Part shown: piece after piece, positions 60,982 through 64,000 of the stretch | Layout: the number at the start of each line of letters is the position of its first letter | Numbering within the stretch: the first letter of the stretch is position 1 | Source: Granulibacter bethesdensis | GTDB taxonomy: Bacteria > Pseudomonadota > Alphaproteobacteria > Acetobacterales > Acetobacteraceae | Assembly (NCBI RefSeq): GCF_001889545.1 | Contig: NZ_CP018194.1 | Location: 620,001 to 684,000 of the forward strand | Length of the DNA stretch: 64,000 bases | Reading direction: 5' to 3' | The notes under the pieces: model-generated | Told to the model about the DNA's origin: nothing | Seen by the model: the letters and a program-made list of their open reading frames with translations, nothing else | Database searches by the model: none | Position numbers and translations under genes: made by a program

Positions 60982-61482
60982 ATGATCCATTATTGTGTTC
61001 AGTGCCAGCATGGGCACAGCTTCGACGGGTGGTTCGCCAGCAGCAGCGCATTTGACCGTCAGGTTGAGGCTGGTCTGATCGAATGTCCGGTATGCGGTGA
61101 TACGCAGGTGGAGCGTGGCCTGATGACGCCCTCCCTGGGTCGTAAAGGCAATACGCTATCCGAACATGTGCCTGAAGCCCTGCCTGCTGCTTCGGCCTCC
61201 GATGGTCCGGTGCAGGCTGTATCCGTGCCCGCGCCTGCAATGGCTCCTGCCGCAGGGGTTCCTGCCCAGTTGCGGGCGGCCTTGCAGGCTCTGCGGGCAC
61301 AGGTGGAAAAGCACTGCGACCCGGTGGGAGAGAAATTCGCCGAGGAAGCCCTGCGTATTCATCGGGGCGAGGCGGAGGCCCGTGGCATTTACGGTCAGGC
61401 CACTGCCGAAGAAGCAGAGATGCTTCAGGATGAAGGTGTTTCCTTTGCCGCCATTCCCTGGGTTCCCCGCTCAGACAGCTGA
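60982..61482 (+). CDS. DUF1178 family protein
   Basis: A 166-residue cytosolic protein of unknown function. The N-terminal zinc-ribbon-like MIHYCVQCQHGHSFDGWFAS and ECPVCGDTQVERGLMTPSLG hold two CxxC pairs. The C-terminal domain has VGEKFAEEALRIHRGEAEAR and the ending FAAIPWVPRSDS. It is a frequent neighbour of grxC in alphaproteobacteria; the nitrilase-type gene often found between them is missing here. Its stop lies one base from the convergent ubiG stop. Confidence 0.88.
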   Translation: MIHYCVQCQHGHSFDGWFASSSAFDRQVEAGLIECPVCGDTQVERGLMTPSLGRKGNTLSEHVPEALPAASASDGPVQAVSVPAPAMAPAAGVPAQLRAALQALRAQVEKHCDPVGEKFAEEALRIHRGEAEARGIYGQATAEEAEMLQDEGVSFAAIPWVPRSDS

Positions 61483-61483
61483 G

Positions 61484-62239
61484 TTAACGATCTCTTTGCG
61501 CGGCGATGATGTAATTGACGGACAGATTCCGGCTGATCATCCAGCGCCCTCGCAGCGGCTGGAAGCTCAGCCCGGCACTGTCGAAGGGACGCAGACCCGC
61601 CTGACGCAGCAGGCTGGTCAGCGCGTGCGGGGCAATGAAACGCTGCCAGTCATGCGTGCCGACCGGCAGCCAGCGCAGCAGATATTCTGCCCCGAGCTTC
61701 GCCACCGCCCATGACCGTGCGGTGCGGTTCAGGGTGGAGATAAAAACCCGCCCGCCCGGCTCCAGCAGATCATGCAGCAGGGACAGGAAGGCAGCAGGAT
61801 CGGGCACATGCTCGATCACTTCCAGTGCGGTGATGGCACGGAAGCGCTGCCCCTCTGCCAGTAATTCTTCAGCGGTTCCGGCGCGGTAGGACAGATCCAG
61901 CCCGGCAGAAAGAGCGGCATGTTCCTGTGCCGCCACAATAGCCTCCGCTGCGGCATCCAGCCCTAAAACCCTGTAGCCCTGATGGGCCAGCGCCTCGGCA
62001 GCGAGGCCCGCGCCACATCCCACATCCAGAATGGTGGCATCCTGCATGGCGGACTGATCAGGCAGGTGCCCGGTCACCCAGCCGATCCGTGCAGGATTCA
62101 TCATATGCAGCGGTCGCATCGGGCCATACGGATCCCACCAGCGGGAAGCCAGCGCATCGAAGCGGGAGACCTCTTCCTCCGAAACATTCGCTGCCGGAGC
62201 ATGAGCGGCATGTCTGTCATGCGAATCGACCTCGGCCAT
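61484..62239 (-). CDS. ubiG: Ubiquinone biosynthesis O-methyltransferase UbiG
   Basis: A 251-residue SAM enzyme catalysing both O-methylations of ubiquinone synthesis. RFDALASRWWDPYGPMRPLH is the family N-terminal motif. The SAM-binding motif is ILDVGCGAGLAAEALAHQG near residue 75, followed by ITALEVIEHVPDPAAFL. ATG 62239 follows AAGGAGAG, an excellent ribosome site; the in-frame upstream extension runs into the lysC leader. The gene is divergent from lysC (157 bases). Confidence 0.95.
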   Translation of the reverse strand: MAEVDSHDRHAAHAPAANVSEEEVSRFDALASRWWDPYGPMRPLHMMNPARIGWVTGHLPDQSAMQDATILDVGCGAGLAAEALAHQGYRVLGLDAAAEAIVAAQEHAALSAGLDLSYRAGTAEELLAEGQRFRAITALEVIEHVPDPAAFLSLLHDLLEPGGRVFISTLNRTARSWAVAKLGAEYLLRWLPVGTHDWQRFIAPHALTSLLRQAGLRPFDSAGLSFQPLRGRWMISRNLSVNYIIAAQRDR

Positions 62240-62396
62240 CACTCTCTCCTTCGTGCGGGACAGGTTGCCCCCGCTGCGTGTCATCGTTATGTGTCTGCCC
62301 GCGCGCCGGGAGGCAACCCGCCTGTGACGGGATCGCCCTTCGCCGCAGCGGGAAAGGGGCATTCCCACCCGTTGGTCGCTTGTTCCGGGAAGTAAC

Positions 62397-63626
62397 ATGG
62401 CCCGCATTGTCATGAAATTCGGCGGCACATCCGTCGGTGATCTCGACCGCATCCGCAATGTCGCGCGTCTGGTCAAACGCGAGGTGGATGCCGGGAATGA
62501 GGTTTCGGTCGTCGTCTCCGCCATGTCTGGCGTGACCAATCAGCTTGTCGGCTACTGCCAGTCCCTGTCGCCGCTGCATGATGCGCGGGAATACGACACG
62601 GTCGTGGCCACAGGGGAGCAGGTCACCACCGGGCTGCTGTCGATCGCGTTGCAGGAGGCAGGCGTGGATGCCCGCTCCTGGCTTGGCTGGCAGTTGCCGA
62701 TCCGCACCGATAATGCCCATGGAAAAGCCCGTATCGAAAGTATCGAGGGCGGCGAGCTGATCAACCGTATGCAGTCCGGTCAGGTGCCCGTTGTGGCGGG
62801 TTTTCAGGGGATTGGCCCAGATCATCGCATCACCACGCTTGGCCGGGGCGGCTCTGACACTTCGGCGGTGGCGGTGGCGGCGGCGGTGCGGGCGGATCGT
62901 TGTGATATTTATACCGACGTGGATGGGGTCTATACCACCGATCCGCGTATCGTTTCCCGCGCCAGAAAGCTGGATCGTATTTCGTATGAGGAAATGCTGG
63001 AGCTGGCCTCTGTCGGCTCCAAGGTGCTGCAAACCCGCAGTGTCGAGCTGGCGATGAAGGAACGCGTGCGCGTCAGGGTTCTGTCCAGCTTCGCAGACCC
63101 TGAAGGCGAGAATGTCGGCACATTGGTAGTGGATGAGGACGAGATCGTGGAAAAGGAAATCGTGTCCGGCATTGCGTATTCGCGGGACGAGGCAAAGATC
63201 ACTGTCCGGCGGGTGCCGGACCGGCCCGGCGTGGCGGCGCATGTGCTGGGACCGCTGACGGAAGCCAATGTGAATGTGGACATGATCGTCCAGAACGTGG
63301 CGGAAGACGGCACAACCGACATGACCTTCACCGTCGGCACCGCCGATCTGCCGCGTGCCCAGGCCGCTTTGTCGGCGGCTCAGACGGAGATCGGCTTCGC
63401 GGAGATGGCTGCTGACCCGCAGGTTTGCAAGATCAGCGTGGTGGGTGTCGGCATGCGCAGCCATGTCGGCGTGGCAACCACCATGTTCCGCACGCTGGCG
63501 GAAAAGGGGATCAACATCCAGGTGATCTCCACCAGCGAGATCAAGGTGAGTGTGCTGATCGCCGAGGAATATGCGGAACTCGCGGTGCGGGCCCTGCATA
63601 CCGCGTATGGTCTGGATGCGGTCTGA
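62397..63626 (+). CDS. lysC: Aspartate kinase
   Basis: A 409-residue enzyme phosphorylating aspartate, the entry to lysine, threonine, methionine and diaminopimelate synthesis. The kinase N terminus is MARIVMKFGGTSVGDLDRI, and TLGRGGSDTSAVAVAAAV lies near residue 150. Two C-terminal ACT domains (about 265-400; VPDRPGVAAHVLGPL and VGVGMRSHVGVATTMFRTL) indicate feedback control by lysine and/or threonine. Length matches the monofunctional alphaproteobacterial enzyme. Confidence 0.96.
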   Translation: MARIVMKFGGTSVGDLDRIRNVARLVKREVDAGNEVSVVVSAMSGVTNQLVGYCQSLSPLHDAREYDTVVATGEQVTTGLLSIALQEAGVDARSWLGWQLPIRTDNAHGKARIESIEGGELINRMQSGQVPVVAGFQGIGPDHRITTLGRGGSDTSAVAVAAAVRADRCDIYTDVDGVYTTDPRIVSRARKLDRISYEEMLELASVGSKVLQTRSVELAMKERVRVRVLSSFADPEGENVGTLVVDEDEIVEKEIVSGIAYSRDEAKITVRRVPDRPGVAAHVLGPLTEANVNVDMIVQNVAEDGTTDMTFTVGTADLPRAQAALSAAQTEIGFAEMAADPQVCKISVVGVGMRSHVGVATTMFRTLAEKGINIQVISTSEIKVSVLIAEEYAELAVRALHTAYGLDAV

Positions 63627-63630
63627 TCGC

Positions 63631-64000
63631 ATGACGGATATCACTCAGGCCAGTAACGCTGCTGCTCTCGACCCTCGCAGCCTGGCGGCCGCCAGTGTCA
63701 GGCTGGAAGAGTTATGGTCCCGCGGCACGGAGTTTCTCGGTTCCCGGTACGCGATTCTCGGCGGTGCAATGAGCTGGGTGAGCGAACGGCATCTGGTCTC
63801 CGCCATTTCCAATGCGGGTGGTTTCGGCGTGATCGCATGCGGCTCCATGATGCCGGATCAGCTGGCAGCGGAAATTGCCGCCACGCAGGCGCTGACCACC
63901 CAGCCTTTTGGCGTCAACCTCATCACCATGCATCCGGCGCTGGATGATCTGATCCGCGTGTGTCTGGAGGCGAAGGTGGGCCATATCGTGCTGGCGGGTG
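63631..64000 (+). CDS. Nitronate monooxygenase-like flavoprotein, N-terminal part (cut by window edge)
   Basis: The frame starts at ATG 63631, four bases after lysC, and is open to the edge (about 123 residues). RYAILGGAMSWVSERHLVSA and ISNAGGFGVIACGSMMPDQL match the FMN-binding N terminus of nitronate monooxygenase / 2-nitropropane dioxygenase proteins (also related to FabK). FGVNLITMHPALDDLI continues the barrel. Co-transcription with lysC is likely. The natural substrate is unknown for most relatives. Confidence 0.82.
   Translation, partial: MTDITQASNAAALDPRSLAAASVRLEELWSRGTEFLGSRYAILGGAMSWVSERHLVSAISNAGGFGVIACGSMMPDQLAAEIAATQALTTQPFGVNLITMHPALDDLIRVCLEAKVGHIVLAG

Overview
The window reads as a chromosomal segment of an alphaproteobacterium of the acetic acid bacteria type (Acetobacteraceae; a Granulibacter-like genome is my best guess). 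The basis is a GC-rich background, the S10-spc-alpha ribosomal layout with adk after secY and no rpsD, and housekeeping genes such as lolA, lipB, an ATP12-type chaperone, DUF3553, DUF1178, ubiG and lysC. The assignment is by gene content and protein style, not by a search.

Layout. 1-7.2 kb: minus-strand genes for a TonB-like protein (cut by the window edge), a DEAD-box RNA helicase and a DtxR/MntR-type regulator; a plus-strand glycosyltransferase; then, minus strand, a polyphosphate-glucokinase-like ROK kinase and a two-gene nitrate/sulfonate/taurine-type ABC importer lacking its binding protein. 7.2-14.7 kb: ETF-ubiquinone oxidoreductase, converging across a shared terminator on a 1898-residue repeat protein (strand-loop-strand repeats plus a type-I-secretion-like C terminus). 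14.7-15.1 kb is an AT-rich patch. 15.1-43.5 kb: the transcription/translation core, rplKA-rplJL-rpoBC, rpsL-rpsG-tuf, the S10 and spc operons to secY-adk, then the rpsM-rpsK-rpoA-rplQ operon. secE-nusG are not found before rplK, and fusA is absent between rpsG and tuf. 43.5-52.3 kb: an AEC transporter, rarA, and a tightly overlapping rluC-asmA-atp12-acyP-lolA run converging on lipB. 52.3-57.5 kb: tRNA-Leu(GAG), a secreted pepsin-like aspartic protease, galU and a phosphoglucomutase/phosphomannomutase (sugar-nucleotide supply), DUF3553 and moaA. 57.5-64 kb: an NDUFAF5/BioC-like methyltransferase, a lipoprotein gene split by a frameshift, an XRE regulator under tandem palindromes, comF-grxC, DUF1178, ubiG, lysC and the start of a nitronate-monooxygenase-like gene.

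Most of the window is ordinary core genome. The accessory-looking spots are the giant repeat protein and its AT-rich flank, the pepsin-like protease, and the lipoprotein/XRE locus at 58.4-59.7 kb. Several intercistronic stem-loops (before rplJ, rpoB, rpoC, secY, rplQ and pgm) look like regulatory or processing elements. I found no CRISPR array, insertion sequence, rRNA or prophage, and no clearly new multi-gene system.
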